Source: Knoellia flava TL1
GTDB lineage: Bacteria > Actinomycetota > Actinomycetes > Actinomycetales > Dermatophilaceae
Direction: 5' to 3'
Length of the DNA stretch: 64,000 nt
Assembly: GCF_000768675.1 (NCBI RefSeq)
Contig: NZ_AVPI01000010.1
Location: 28,757-92,756, forward strand
Shown: one piece after another, positions 37,497 through 46,471 of the stretch
How the letters are laid out: each line of letters begins with the position of its first letter
Numbering within the stretch: position 1 is the first letter of the stretch
Made by a program: the position numbers and the translations under genes
Notes under the pieces: generated by a model
What the model was told of the DNA's origin: nothing
Databases searched by the model: none
The model's input: the letters and a program-made list of their open reading frames with translations, nothing else

Positions 37497-38480
37497 ATGA
37501 ACGTGCTCGTGGTGGGTGCGAACGGACAGCTCGGTTCGGCCTGTTGTCGTGCACTGGCCGAGCGGGGTCATACGGTGCGCGGGTCGGTGAGGGCGTTGGA
37601 GCGCGCCGTCGACCTCACGGGCGTGGAGCTCAGGGTGGCGGACCTGGCCCGTGCACCCGACCTCGACGACCTCCTCTCGGGGATCGACGTCGTCGTCCTC
37701 ACCGCCAACACCGCGGTCCCGCGAGCCGGGGACGACGTCGAACGCTTCGTCGAGGGCGAGCACCGGCTCATCGACGCAGCGGCACGCCACGGGGTCCGAC
37801 GCATCGTCCTCCCGTCGATCCCGGAGACAGACGTGGACTCGGCTGTGCCCATCGTCTCGGAGCGGCGTCAGCTGGAGGAGCGCGTCCTCGAGACGGTCCC
37901 CGGCTCGGTCGTCCTGAGGCTGCCGCCCTTCATGGAGGTCTGGCTGGCCCTCGTGGGGTCCGCGGTGCCGCTGCGCGGTGAGCCGCACGCGACGATCGGC
38001 CGGCCGTCGCCCTTCCTGAGGACCTTCAGACGGCTCACCGGGACGCTGGTCGAGCGACGTGGTCTCATGCTCGTGCCGGGCCCGACCCGACACCGGCAGG
38101 CCTTCATCGCCGTCGCCGATGCTGCAGCCGCCTGCGTGAAGGCCGTCGAGCGGGACGACGTCGCCGGACAGGTCCTCGACGTCGCCGGCCCACAGGTGCT
38201 GACCTGGGACGACGTCGCTCGCACCTACTCCGACGTCCTCGGGCGACCGGTCCGGGCCGTGTCGGCGCCGACTGCGGTCTTCGCAGCACTTTCGGCCGTG
38301 CTGCGCAGGGTCGCCGAGGTTCCGTCGCGCACGATGGCACTCAACAGGTTCGTCGGCTCGTCCGAGTCCGCCTGGCACGAGCCGGGTGGCGGACTGGTCG
38401 ACGTCGAGGAGATGACGACCGTCGAGGCGTTCCTCCGCCGCAAGGCCGCGCTGCCTTCGACCCCGTCGACCGTGGTCTGA
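37497..38480 (+). CDS. NAD(P)-binding NmrA/atypical SDR family protein
   Basis: 327 residues. N-terminal dinucleotide fold VLVVGANGQLGSACCRALAE (GxxGxxG), then RGSVRALERAVDLTGVEL and DVVVLTANTAVPRAG. The later VADAAAACVKAVE, VLDVAGPQVLTWDDVARTYS matches NmrA/TMR-like reductases that sense or use NAD(P). No Tyr-x3-Lys pair of classical SDRs is evident, so it may be a sensor or a reductase for a small organic substrate. Start ATG lies just after CTGACCTGCTGGG with no strong ribosome site. Confidence 0.82.
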   Translation: MNVLVVGANGQLGSACCRALAERGHTVRGSVRALERAVDLTGVELRVADLARAPDLDDLLSGIDVVVLTANTAVPRAGDDVERFVEGEHRLIDAAARHGVRRIVLPSIPETDVDSAVPIVSERRQLEERVLETVPGSVVLRLPPFMEVWLALVGSAVPLRGEPHATIGRPSPFLRTFRRLTGTLVERRGLMLVPGPTRHRQAFIAVADAAAACVKAVERDDVAGQVLDVAGPQVLTWDDVARTYSDVLGRPVRAVSAPTAVFAALSAVLRRVAEVPSRTMALNRFVGSSESAWHEPGGGLVDVEEMTTVEAFLRRKAALPSTPSTVV

Positions 38481-38549
38481 GCGGGTCAGCCGCCCACTGC
38501 ACACAGGATCAGGCGCGATGTGGGTCCGGAACCCATGAGCGGGTGGTGG

Positions 38550-38562
38550 GCGGACGGCATAC
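38550..38562. repeat. Copy of the intergenic module GCGGACGGCATAC
   Basis: GCGGACGGCATAC, preceded by GTGGTGGG as in the copy at 13304, lies in the spacer between the NmrA-like and hydrolase genes. Third location of this module in the window. Confidence 0.8.
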
Positions 38563-38613
38563 GGTGCTCGTCCGGGGGTGGCACCCAGCGGCCCGACGCG
38601 CGGAGGTGAGCCA

Positions 38614-39543
38614 GTGAGAGTCGTCCCGGCCTTCACGGTGGAGGTGGACGCGGGGACCCTCGCCGTCCACGACCTCACACCCGGTGCCACCCGCGTCGAC
38701 GTCCCGGTGGTCCTCGCGCTCCACGGCATCACGGCCAACGGCCTCGCCTGGCAGACGCTCGCGGACGAGCTCGTGCGGCGCCACGGCGTCGGGGGAGTGC
38801 GCGTCCTCGCGCCGGACCTGCGCGGCCGGGCCGCGAGCCGTGGCGTCCCGGGCCCCTACGGCATCGCGACCCACGCGGCCGACACGTCGGCGATCGCCTC
38901 GGCCTTCGGCGGCCACCCGGTCCTCGTCGGTCACTCGATGGGGGCGTTCGTCGCTGCCTCGGCCGCGGCCAAGGACCCCGACCGCTACCGGGCGCTCGTC
39001 CTCGTCGACGGGGGACTGGGCTTCCCCGTCCCGGCCGGCCGCGACGTCGACGCGGCCCTGTCCGCCGTCATCGGTCCGGCGATGACCCGGCTCTCGATGG
39101 TCTTCGACTCGCCCGACGACCACCTCGCCTTCTGGCGGCGGCACCCCGCCGTCGGTCCGCTGCTCGATGGGCCGACCGGGCTGTGGCTGCGCCGCTACCT
39201 CGACCACGACCTCGTCGAGGGGCCGGACGGGTGGCGGTCGAGCTGCATGCTCGAGGCGGTGCGTGCCGACGGCCGTGACGTCCTCGTCGACCCCGACACC
39301 CTCGCAGCGGCCACTCGCGCGGTCGAGGCAGGCGTCCCCACCGAGCTGCTCTGGGCGAGCCGCGGCCTGCTCGACGAGCCGCAGGGCCTCTATGACGAGG
39401 GACGACTGCGTGCCCTCGCGTTGCCACCGACCCTGCGCACCAGCGAGGTCCCCGACTCCAACCACTACTCCGTCATCCTCGAGCCCGCAGCCATCACGCG
39501 CCTCGCCGACACCGTCGACCGCCTGCTCCCTGACGCCGACTGA
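38614..39543 (+). CDS. Alpha/beta hydrolase
   Basis: 309 residues from GTG 38614 with GGAGG eight bases upstream. Oxyanion-hole region LALHGITANGLAW, nucleophile elbow LVGHSMGAFVAASAA (Ser), and a catalytic His in VPDSNHYSVIL. The acid is likely the Asp or Glu near ELLWASRGLLDEP. An esterase, lactonase or haloalkane-type hydrolase is possible; the substrate is not clear. DLRGRAASRGVPGPYGI is typical of the large alpha/beta hydrolase_6 group. Confidence 0.88.
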   Translation: MRVVPAFTVEVDAGTLAVHDLTPGATRVDVPVVLALHGITANGLAWQTLADELVRRHGVGGVRVLAPDLRGRAASRGVPGPYGIATHAADTSAIASAFGGHPVLVGHSMGAFVAASAAAKDPDRYRALVLVDGGLGFPVPAGRDVDAALSAVIGPAMTRLSMVFDSPDDHLAFWRRHPAVGPLLDGPTGLWLRRYLDHDLVEGPDGWRSSCMLEAVRADGRDVLVDPDTLAAATRAVEAGVPTELLWASRGLLDEPQGLYDEGRLRALALPPTLRTSEVPDSNHYSVILEPAAITRLADTVDRLLPDAD

Positions 39544-39545
39544 GC

Positions 39546-40580
39546 TCAGACGCGTTCGGCGAGGTGTGCCCGAAGGGCGACGTAGACCTTGCGGATCCCG
39601 ATGGCGCGCTGGAGGTCGTCCTCGACGCGGCTGAAGAACTCGCGCCGGTAGTTCTGGTCGATGACCGCCTGCACGGTGAAGTAGAGCCCGGCGAACCCCG
39701 ACAGGAACACCGCGACCGAGAACAGCTCGTTGCTCACGAGGTGCAGGCCACCGGTCTCATACGTCGGCGGGTGCCCGACCCACGACTCGATGACCTCGGG
39801 ACGGATCGCGATCGAGCCGAAGACGACGAAGACGCCGAAGACGATGAAGGCCAGGCTCACGACCTGGATCGCCTGGGTGACGAACAGCATGAGCAGCAGG
39901 TTGTTGCGCTCCAGCCCACGCAGCCGGATCCCCGCCACCTCGCTCGCGAGCTGCGGCTCCTCGAGGATCTCTCGGGCCGCCGAGGCGACCGGGGTCCCCT
40001 CACACGAGGCGACGAGCCGCTCGCCCTCGACCTCCGCGCCGAGCCGGCTGATCTCCTTGTCGAACGACGGCGCGAGGAACGCCACCGCGAGGACGACGAA
40101 GACCGCCACGCTCGACCACAGCAGCGCGCGGCTCAGCGACGACGCGACCTGCCACACCTCGGTGTTGATGAAGAGGAAGGTGATGAAGAGCAGGAGGAAC
40201 GGCAGCGCCCGGGTCGCCAGCGGCACGAGCAGCGACCGTGAGCCCCACGCGTGGGCGAGCGCCCAGCGGCCGATGACGGGGACTCGGAACACCTCGACCC
40301 CGCGCAGCAGGACGACGACGACCGCGGCGAAGAGGCCCAGCCCGATCGCAGCTGGCCACGACCACGACACGACCCGCCAGAGCACAGCTGCCGCCGCGCC
40401 CGTCACGAGTGCGACGCCCGTCCAGAGCAGCACTGAGGCCGGAGCGAGCGCACGGCGGATCGAGGCCGGGCGCGAGGCGACGAAGTAGGGAAGCCCGTGG
40501 TCGTCGAACCAGCTCTCGCACTTCGCGACGTCGTTGGGGGTGAGCACGAGGCACAGCCTGTCAGGTCGGCGCCTCCGCAC
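39546..40580 (-). CDS. Polytopic membrane protein of unknown function
   Basis: 344 residues from GTG 40580; a GTG at 40547 (VLTPNDVAKCESWF) is an equally possible start. About six membrane spans: residues 45-62, 70-90, 120-140, 148-168, 225-250 and 280-300. The N-terminal PNDVAKCESWFDDHGLPYFV and a soluble loop near 170-215 look conserved, but I do not recognise the family. It begins 9 bases after the PucR-type regulator stop, so it may be the second gene of that operon. It converges on the hydrolase gene with only two bases between stops. Confidence 0.7.
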   Translation of the reverse strand: MRRRRPDRLCLVLTPNDVAKCESWFDDHGLPYFVASRPASIRRALAPASVLLWTGVALVTGAAAAVLWRVVSWSWPAAIGLGLFAAVVVVLLRGVEVFRVPVIGRWALAHAWGSRSLLVPLATRALPFLLLFITFLFINTEVWQVASSLSRALLWSSVAVFVVLAVAFLAPSFDKEISRLGAEVEGERLVASCEGTPVASAAREILEEPQLASEVAGIRLRGLERNNLLLMLFVTQAIQVVSLAFIVFGVFVVFGSIAIRPEVIESWVGHPPTYETGGLHLVSNELFSVAVFLSGFAGLYFTVQAVIDQNYRREFFSRVEDDLQRAIGIRKVYVALRAHLAERV

Positions 40581-40589
40581 GGCGCAGGC

Positions 40590-42449
40590 TCAGCTTGCGA
40601 CGAGGTGACGCAGCCGCAGGGCCAGCTGGAGCTCGAGCGCGCGGTCCGGTGACTGCCAGCCGTCGCCGACGAGGCGGGTGATCCGCTCGAGCCTCTGGGC
40701 GACGGTGTTGGTGTGGACGTGCAGGCTCGTCGCGGCGTGCCGCGGGCTCGACCCCGCGAGGAAGTAGGCCTCGAGGGTGCCCACGAGGTCGGTGCCCCGC
40801 GCCTCGTCGTAGTCGACGAGCGACCCGAGGACGGAGTCGACGTATGCCGTCACCTCCGGTCGCGTGCCCACGATGAGTCCCGCGAACCCCAGCTCCGCCG
40901 CGGAGGCGCCGTCGCCTCGCCGGCCGAGCGCGACGAGAGCCTCGGCGGTCCGTAGGGCCTCCGTGTGCGCGGCGGCGAGGTCGGCCATGAGGGTCGAGCG
41001 TGACTCGTCCACCGGGCCCGCGGCGCCGACCGTGACGCAGTGGCTGCGGGAGAGCCGGGCGGCGAGGTCGGCTGCGAGAGAGCCGGGTTCGTCGCCGGGG
41101 ACGAGGGTGACGACGTGCCCGTCGACCTCGCCGACGAGCGCCTGCCCGCCGAGGGCTGCGTTGACGGCGAGGACGAGCGAGCGTGCGCTGCCGCCGTCGT
41201 CCCGACGGACCGCGAGGAGGCAGGAGGGCTCGCGCAGGTCGAGTCCGAGCGATCGGGCGGCGGGCACGAGGACGGCCGCGTCGCCATGACCGCCGACGAG
41301 GCCGGCGACGAGGTCGGTGCGCTGCTGCTGGCGGGCCTCGGCACGGTTGCGCTCACCGAGGAGGACGAGTGCGGTGACGACCGCGGCACGCTCGACGGTG
41401 CGCTCGTCGGACTCGTCCATCGTCGAGACGTCGCCGATGACGAGGTAGCCGATGGCCTCGCCGGTCGCGGTGATGCCGATGGCCCACACGTCGTCGCCGA
41501 GCCGGGAGAGGCGGACCCCGTCGGCCCGTTCGACCACCTCGGCAGCGAGGGCGTGAAGGGCGTCACCGCTGGGAGGGTCGTCGCCGGCGACACTGCGTGG
41601 GGTGCCTTCGTCGTCGAGGAGGAGAGCCCAGCCGCCGAGGAGGCGGGTGAGCGAGTCGGTGAGGTCGTCGACGCCGCCGCCCTCGAGGACGATCTCGGCG
41701 AACCGGTCGTGGGCCGCCGCGGCCCGCTCGATGCCGGCGGCGTAGCGGCTCACGCTATCGGTCGCCTCGGACAGGGCGGCGAGGGTGCGCGCCGACTCCT
41801 CGGCCGCGCGGACCTGGACGATCGTGACGGCGGCCAGCGCGGCGAGCGAGCCGAGCAGGGCGACCTCGTCGTGGGTGAAGGGTCGCGGGGTGCGGTTCGA
41901 GGCGAAGAGGACGCCGACGAACTCGTCCTTGACGATGAGGGGCGTCCCGCAGATGGCGACGAGGCCCTCGTCGCCGACGGCCCCGTCGATCGAGCTCGTG
42001 TGCTTGAAACGGGCGTCCTCGAAGTAGTCCGCCGTCCAGTAGGGCTTGCGCGACTGGGCGACGAGGCCGCCGAGCCCGGCGCCGAAGTCGAGGCGCACGA
42101 CCTGGAACTTCGCCGACACCGAACCTGCGGTGGCCCGCATGTAGGTGTCCTCGTTCACGGGGTCGTAGAGCGTGAGGTAGGCGACGTCGGTGCCCATGAG
42201 GGCTCGGGCCCGCCGGACGATCGCGTCGAGGACGACGGACGGGTCGCTCATCGAGGCCAGCTCGCCGGCGGTGTCGACGAGGGCGGCGAGCTGCTGCTCG
42301 CGGCGGCGCTGGACGTCGAAGGCTCCGGCGATGCGCAGCGCGAGGTCGCGGGCGTGCGGGTCCACGTCGAGTGCGGCGAGGTCGGCGGCCGAGGCCCCGG
42401 AGGCGAGCAGCTCGAGCAGGCGCGTCCCTGCATCCACGTCGTCGTGCAT
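40590..42449 (-). CDS. GAF-domain PucR/CdaR-type transcriptional regulator
   Basis: 619 residues from ATG 42449. ATCCTA on the plus strand (TAGGAT on the coding strand, 42457-42462) lies 7 bases upstream and suggests a leaderless mRNA, which supports this start. An N-terminal GAF sensor (about 70-225: MGTDVAYLTLYDPVNEDTYM, DEGLVAICGTPLIVKDEFVG) is followed by a middle domain and a C-terminal PucR helix-turn-helix: LVGTLEAYFLAGSSPRHAAT, HTNTVAQRLERITRLVG. It diverges from a transporter plus 3-hydroxybutyrate dehydrogenase operon and probably activates it in response to the substrate. Confidence 0.88.
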   Translation of the reverse strand: MHDDVDAGTRLLELLASGASAADLAALDVDPHARDLALRIAGAFDVQRRREQQLAALVDTAGELASMSDPSVVLDAIVRRARALMGTDVAYLTLYDPVNEDTYMRATAGSVSAKFQVVRLDFGAGLGGLVAQSRKPYWTADYFEDARFKHTSSIDGAVGDEGLVAICGTPLIVKDEFVGVLFASNRTPRPFTHDEVALLGSLAALAAVTIVQVRAAEESARTLAALSEATDSVSRYAAGIERAAAAHDRFAEIVLEGGGVDDLTDSLTRLLGGWALLLDDEGTPRSVAGDDPPSGDALHALAAEVVERADGVRLSRLGDDVWAIGITATGEAIGYLVIGDVSTMDESDERTVERAAVVTALVLLGERNRAEARQQQRTDLVAGLVGGHGDAAVLVPAARSLGLDLREPSCLLAVRRDDGGSARSLVLAVNAALGGQALVGEVDGHVVTLVPGDEPGSLAADLAARLSRSHCVTVGAAGPVDESRSTLMADLAAAHTEALRTAEALVALGRRGDGASAAELGFAGLIVGTRPEVTAYVDSVLGSLVDYDEARGTDLVGTLEAYFLAGSSPRHAATSLHVHTNTVAQRLERITRLVGDGWQSPDRALELQLALRLRHLVAS

Positions 42450-42456
42450 GTCGCCG

Positions 42457-42462
42457 ATCCTA
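42457..42462 (-). promoter_or_regulatory. TAGGAT -10 box of the PucR-type gene
   Basis: TAGGAT on the minus strand ends 7 bases before the ATG, the spacing of a leaderless transcript. Confidence 0.5.
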
Positions 42463-42557
42463 GGGGCCGCCCGCGCGGCACGCATGGGTCGTCGCGCCAT
42501 GAGCCGGGCGAGACAGTGGTGGGGGACACCATGAGCGCCGCCGAGGGCCCGTCCTAG

Positions 42558-42590
42558 GGTGAGGCCTCACCGACCGCAGAACTCCTGCGG
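42558..42590. promoter_or_regulatory. Palindromes in the PucR/transporter divergent region
   Basis: GGTGAGGCCTCACC (42558-42571) is a perfect 14-bp palindrome 42 bases upstream of the transporter start. Directly after it, CCGCAG (42574-42579) and CTGCGG (42585-42590) form a second inverted repeat. They are candidate sites for the divergent PucR-type regulator. Confidence 0.5.
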
Positions 42591-42612
42591 TGCGGAGCAC
42601 AAGGAGGTGCAG

Positions 42613-43428
42613 GTGAGTCCGAGCGCATCGACGTCCACGTCCACGACGACGGCGTCCGCGTCCAGCCCGGGGACGACCATGCTGCAGACGGTCGGCCTGA
42701 CGAAGGACTTCCGCGGGTTCACCGCCGTCAACTCGGTCGACCTCGACGTCGCCGAGGGCACGATCCACGCCCTCGTCGGCCCCAACGGCGCCGGCAAGAC
42801 GACCCTCTTCAACCTCCTCACCGGCTTCCTGGCCCCCACGTCGGGCCAGATCCTTCTGCGCGGGACCGACATCGCGGGCAAGCAGCCGGAGCAGATCGCC
42901 CACATGGGCGTCGCCCGCTCCTTCCAGATCACGAGCCTCTTCGAGCAGATGACGCTGCTCGAGCACCTCGAGCTCGCCCTGGCCTCACCGACCGGTCTCG
43001 GCTACCGCTTCTGGTCCTCGCGCAAGCAGCTGGGCCGCTTCAAGGCGCGGGGCATGGAGCTGCTGGAGGAGGTGGGCCTGGCCGACCGCAGCGGCGTCAC
43101 CGCCGGGTCGCTCGCCTACGGACAGAAGCGGGCCCTCGAGATCTCGCTGGCCCTCGCCAACGACCCGGCGCTGCTCCTCCTCGACGAGCCGACCGCCGGC
43201 ATGGGCCTCGAGGACGTCGACCGCACCATTGCCCTCGTCAAGAAGGCCTCGAAGGGCCGCACGGTCGTCTTCGTCGACCACAACATGCACGTCGTCGGGT
43301 CGCTCGCCGACCGCGTCACGGTGCTCCAGTCCGGCGAGGTGCTCGCCGAGGGGACCTATGACCAGGTGAGGAACGACGAGCGGGTCATCACGGCATACCT
43401 CGGAGACACGGGAGGCGAGCATGGCTGA
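42613..43428 (+). CDS. Branched-chain-type ABC transporter ATP-binding protein (LivG family)
   Basis: 271 residues; GTG 42613 follows an excellent AAGGAGGT. A Ser/Thr-rich 30-residue N-terminal tail precedes the ATPase. Walker A GPNGAGKTT, signature LAYGQKRALEISLA and Walker B LLLLDEPTAGMG are intact, and VARSFQITSLFEQMTLLEHL is LivG-like. It pairs with the LivF-type ATPase whose start it overlaps by 8 bases. Confidence 0.93.
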   Translation: MSPSASTSTSTTTASASSPGTTMLQTVGLTKDFRGFTAVNSVDLDVAEGTIHALVGPNGAGKTTLFNLLTGFLAPTSGQILLRGTDIAGKQPEQIAHMGVARSFQITSLFEQMTLLEHLELALASPTGLGYRFWSSRKQLGRFKARGMELLEEVGLADRSGVTAGSLAYGQKRALEISLALANDPALLLLDEPTAGMGLEDVDRTIALVKKASKGRTVVFVDHNMHVVGSLADRVTVLQSGEVLAEGTYDQVRNDERVITAYLGDTGGEHG

Positions 43429-44170
43429 GCCGGCCACGACCACGAAGACAGAGCAGGCCCGCACCACGACGCCGCTGCTCGCGGTCGAGAAGCTCTCCGC
43501 CTTCCACGGCGAGGCGCAGGCGCTGCGCGAGGCCTCGCTCGACGTCGCGCCCGGCGAGGTCGTCACGCTCGTCGGGCGCAACGGCGCCGGCAAGACGACC
43601 CTGCTGCGCTCGATCATGGGCCTGCACCGCAACGTCCGAGGCTCGGTGACCTTCGACGGCAAGACCCTTGACGGCCGGTCCGCCGACAAGCGGGCCCGCG
43701 CCGGACTCGGCTGGGTGCCCGACGACCGCGGCATCTACGCGACGCTCACCGTCGCCGAGAACCTCAGCCTTCCGCCCGTCGTCGACAAGGACGCGGCGTG
43801 GAGCCTGGGCCGGATCTACGAGCACTTCCCGGTGCTGCGCGAGCGCCGCGACTTCCCGGGGACCAAGCTCTCCGGTGGTGAGCAGCAGATGCTCGCCATG
43901 GCGCGACCGCTGCGTGCCGGGTCGCGGCTCCTCCTCCTCGACGAGCCGAGCGAGGGCCTCGCCCCCGTCATCGTCGACAAGATCGGCGAGATCATCCGCG
44001 ACATCAAGAGCCAGGGCGTCGCGGTCCTGCTCGTCGAGCAGAACGTGAGGTTCGCGGGCACGGTGGCCGACCGCCACAACCTGCTCGCGCAAGGGGAGAT
44101 CGTCGAGAGCCTCCCCAACGAGGAGTTCCGCTCCCGCACCACGGAACTGCTCCAGCACCTCGGCATGTAG
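43421..44170 (+). CDS. Branched-chain-type ABC transporter ATP-binding protein (LivF family)
   Basis: 249 residues. Walker A GRNGAGKTT, GWVPDDRGIYATLTVAENL, signature LSGGEQQMLAMARPLRAG and Walker B LLLLDEPSEGLAPVIV. The family usually reads ARAL where this has ARPL after the signature; the change is conservative in effect. Second ATPase of the transporter. Confidence 0.93.
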   Translation: MAEPATTTKTEQARTTTPLLAVEKLSAFHGEAQALREASLDVAPGEVVTLVGRNGAGKTTLLRSIMGLHRNVRGSVTFDGKTLDGRSADKRARAGLGWVPDDRGIYATLTVAENLSLPPVVDKDAAWSLGRIYEHFPVLRERRDFPGTKLSGGEQQMLAMARPLRAGSRLLLLDEPSEGLAPVIVDKIGEIIRDIKSQGVAVLLVEQNVRFAGTVADRHNLLAQGEIVESLPNEEFRSRTTELLQHLGM

Positions 44171-44301
44171 GTCGGTCCGCGCACCAGCGCCTCCGCCCCC
44201 ACACCCGCGCCGCCGCATCCTCGCGACGGACCGCACCCCACGACAACCGCACGACTCACAGTTGACCGCCGGGCACGGCATACACACCCCAGGAGGGGCA
44301 C

Positions 44302-45552
44302 ATGCGACACACCAAGATGACGACGCTCGCGGCGATGGTGGCCGGCTCCGGTCTCCTGCTCTCCGCATGCGGCAGCGCCGGCGGCGGCCCGTCCTCGGGC
44401 GGCGGCAAGATCAGCGACGACAAGATCGTGCTCGCGGTCCTCAACGACCAGTCGGGCGTCTACAAGGACCTCTCCGGCCCCAACTCGGTCGAGGCCGTGA
44501 AGATGGCGGTCGAGGACTGGAAGGCCAAGCACAAGGACGACGCGGTCTCCAAGAACATCGAGGTCGTCACCGCCGACCACCAGAACAAGCCCGACATCGC
44601 CAACACCAAGGCGCAGGAGCTCTACGACCGGCAGAAGGCCGACATCATCCTCGACGTCCCGACCTCGTCGGCTGCCCTTGCGGTCGCGACGCAGGCCAAG
44701 ACGAAGAAGAAGGTCTACATCAACATCGGCGCCGGCACGACCGCGCTCACCGGTGCGCAGTGCAACAAGTACACGTTCCACTGGGCCTACGACACCTACA
44801 TGCTCGCCAAGGGCACCGGTGGCACGCTCACGAAGAACGGCGGCTCCAAGTGGAACGTCGTCTACCCCGACTACGCCTTCGGCCAGGACATGACGAAGTC
44901 CTTCGAGGCGCAGGTCACCGGCGCCGGCGGCACCGTCGGCCAGAAGGTCCCGACGCCGTTCCCCAACGACAACTTCGCCACCTACATCACCAAGGCAGCC
45001 GCCGACAAGCCCGACGTCATCGGCACCATGCACGCCGGTGGTGACCTCATCAACTTCGTCAAGCAGTACAACCAGGCCGGCATCAGCGACCAGATCAAGC
45101 TCGCCGTGGGCCTGATGTTCATCACCGACATCCACAGCCTGGGCGCCGACCAGTTCAAGGGCGTGACCTTCACCGACGCGTGGTACTGGAACTTCGACGA
45201 GCAGAACCGCGAGTGGGCCGACAAGTTCCAGGCCAAGACCAAGACCCGCCCGTCGTTCGCGCACGCCGCGAACTACTCCGCGGCCTTCAACTACCTCGAG
45301 GCCGTCCAGGAGGCCGGCTCCGACACCGGTGACGACGTCGTCGCCAAGCTCGAGGGCAAGAAGATCAACGACGTCTTCCTCCGCAACGGCGAGGTCCGCA
45401 AGGGCGACCACCGCGTCATCCACGACGTCTACCTCGCCGAGGTCAAGCCCCAGTCCGAGGTCAAGGAGGAGTGGGACTACGAGAAGATCGTCGCCACCAT
45501 CCCCGCCGCCGAGGCCTTCAAGCCGGAGGCCGAGTCCGGCTGCTCCATGTGA
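44302..45552 (+). CDS. Branched-chain-type ABC transporter substrate-binding lipoprotein (LivK family)
   Basis: 416 residues, ATG 44302 with CAGGAGG upstream. Signal peptide and lipobox LLLSAC (Cys near residue 23) give a lipid-anchored external protein. The ligand domain starts IVLAVLNDQSGVYKDLSGPN and has NIGAGTTALTGAQCNKYTFH, the type-1 periplasmic-binding fold of the amide/branched-chain and aromatic/organic acid group. The operon ends in 3-hydroxybutyrate dehydrogenase, so a short hydroxy acid is a better guess than leucine. It sits between the ATPase and permease genes. Confidence 0.9.
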   Translation: MRHTKMTTLAAMVAGSGLLLSACGSAGGGPSSGGGKISDDKIVLAVLNDQSGVYKDLSGPNSVEAVKMAVEDWKAKHKDDAVSKNIEVVTADHQNKPDIANTKAQELYDRQKADIILDVPTSSAALAVATQAKTKKKVYINIGAGTTALTGAQCNKYTFHWAYDTYMLAKGTGGTLTKNGGSKWNVVYPDYAFGQDMTKSFEAQVTGAGGTVGQKVPTPFPNDNFATYITKAAADKPDVIGTMHAGGDLINFVKQYNQAGISDQIKLAVGLMFITDIHSLGADQFKGVTFTDAWYWNFDEQNREWADKFQAKTKTRPSFAHAANYSAAFNYLEAVQEAGSDTGDDVVAKLEGKKINDVFLRNGEVRKGDHRVIHDVYLAEVKPQSEVKEEWDYEKIVATIPAAEAFKPEAESGCSM

Positions 45553-45601
45553 GCCGCTGACTCCACCAACCGGAACTCCTAGAGGTCATCAGAGGTAGGC
45601 G

Positions 45602-46471
45602 ATGAGCGCATTCATCCAGTACACCCTGCAGGGTCTGGCGACGGGCGGGTTCTACGCCCTCGCCGCCCTCGGGCTGGCCGTCATCTTCGGCGTCATGGGG
45701 GTGGTCAACTTCAGCCACGGCGCCATGTACATGCTCGGTGCCGTCGGCTCGGCCGTGCTCCTCGACGTCGCGGACGTGCCGTTCTGGGGTGCGCTCGTCA
45801 TCGTCCCGATCCTGCTGTTCCTCTTCGGCATCCTCGTCGAGCGCCTGCTCGTGCGGTGGCTCCTCGGGCTCGACCCGCTCTACAACTTCCTCCTCACGTT
45901 CGGTCTCACGCTGCTCATCGTCGACCTCGTCAAGCGCCGCTACGGCGTCTCGGGGCTGCCGTACGAGCTGCCGGCCGGGCTCGAGGGGCGGGTGAGCGTG
46001 GGCGGGTTGAGCCTGTCGAGCTACCAGCTGTTCGCGGCGTTCTTCTCGGTGGCGCTCTGCCTCGCCGTGTGGATGCTGCTCACGAAGACGCGGATCGGCA
46101 TGATCGTGCGCGCCTCCACCGAGGACGCCGAGCGCACCCGCGCCCTCGGCATCAACGTCGGGCGCTGGGTCACGCCGGTCTTCGGCTTCGGCATCGCCCT
46201 GGCCGGTGTGGCAGGGGTCCTCGCGGCCCCGTTCCGCGCCATCACCGCCGACATGGGCAGCAACTTCATCATCATCCTGTTCGCCGTCGTCGTCATCGGC
46301 GGGCTCGGCTCGATCCTCGGCGCGGTGGTCGCCGGGTTCCTCGTCGGGCTCGTCGAGGCGTACGGCCAGGCCTACGCGCCGTCGTTCGCGCAGGTCCTCA
46401 TCTTCGTCCTCATGGCAGCGGTCGTCCTCGTCCGCCCGGCGGGACTCTTCGGTCGCGAGGAGGCCTCATGA
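45602..46471 (+). CDS. Branched-chain-type ABC transporter permease (LivH family)
   Basis: 289 residues, AGGTAGGCG just before ATG 45602. Eight or so spans; FYALAALGLAVIFGVMGVVN at the start and GLGSILGAVVAGFLVGLVEA near the end are LivH hallmarks, as is the coupling loop MIVRASTEDAERTRALGIN. Its stop overlaps the LivM-type start by 4 bases. Confidence 0.93.
   Translation: MSAFIQYTLQGLATGGFYALAALGLAVIFGVMGVVNFSHGAMYMLGAVGSAVLLDVADVPFWGALVIVPILLFLFGILVERLLVRWLLGLDPLYNFLLTFGLTLLIVDLVKRRYGVSGLPYELPAGLEGRVSVGGLSLSSYQLFAAFFSVALCLAVWMLLTKTRIGMIVRASTEDAERTRALGINVGRWVTPVFGFGIALAGVAGVLAAPFRAITADMGSNFIIILFAVVVIGGLGSILGAVVAGFLVGLVEAYGQAYAPSFAQVLIFVLMAAVVLVRPAGLFGREEAS

Noticed and set aside
35301..38738. 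1145-codon frame antisense to dxs and NmrA
   Set aside because: Spans several genes and their spacers with no motif; typical GC artefact.
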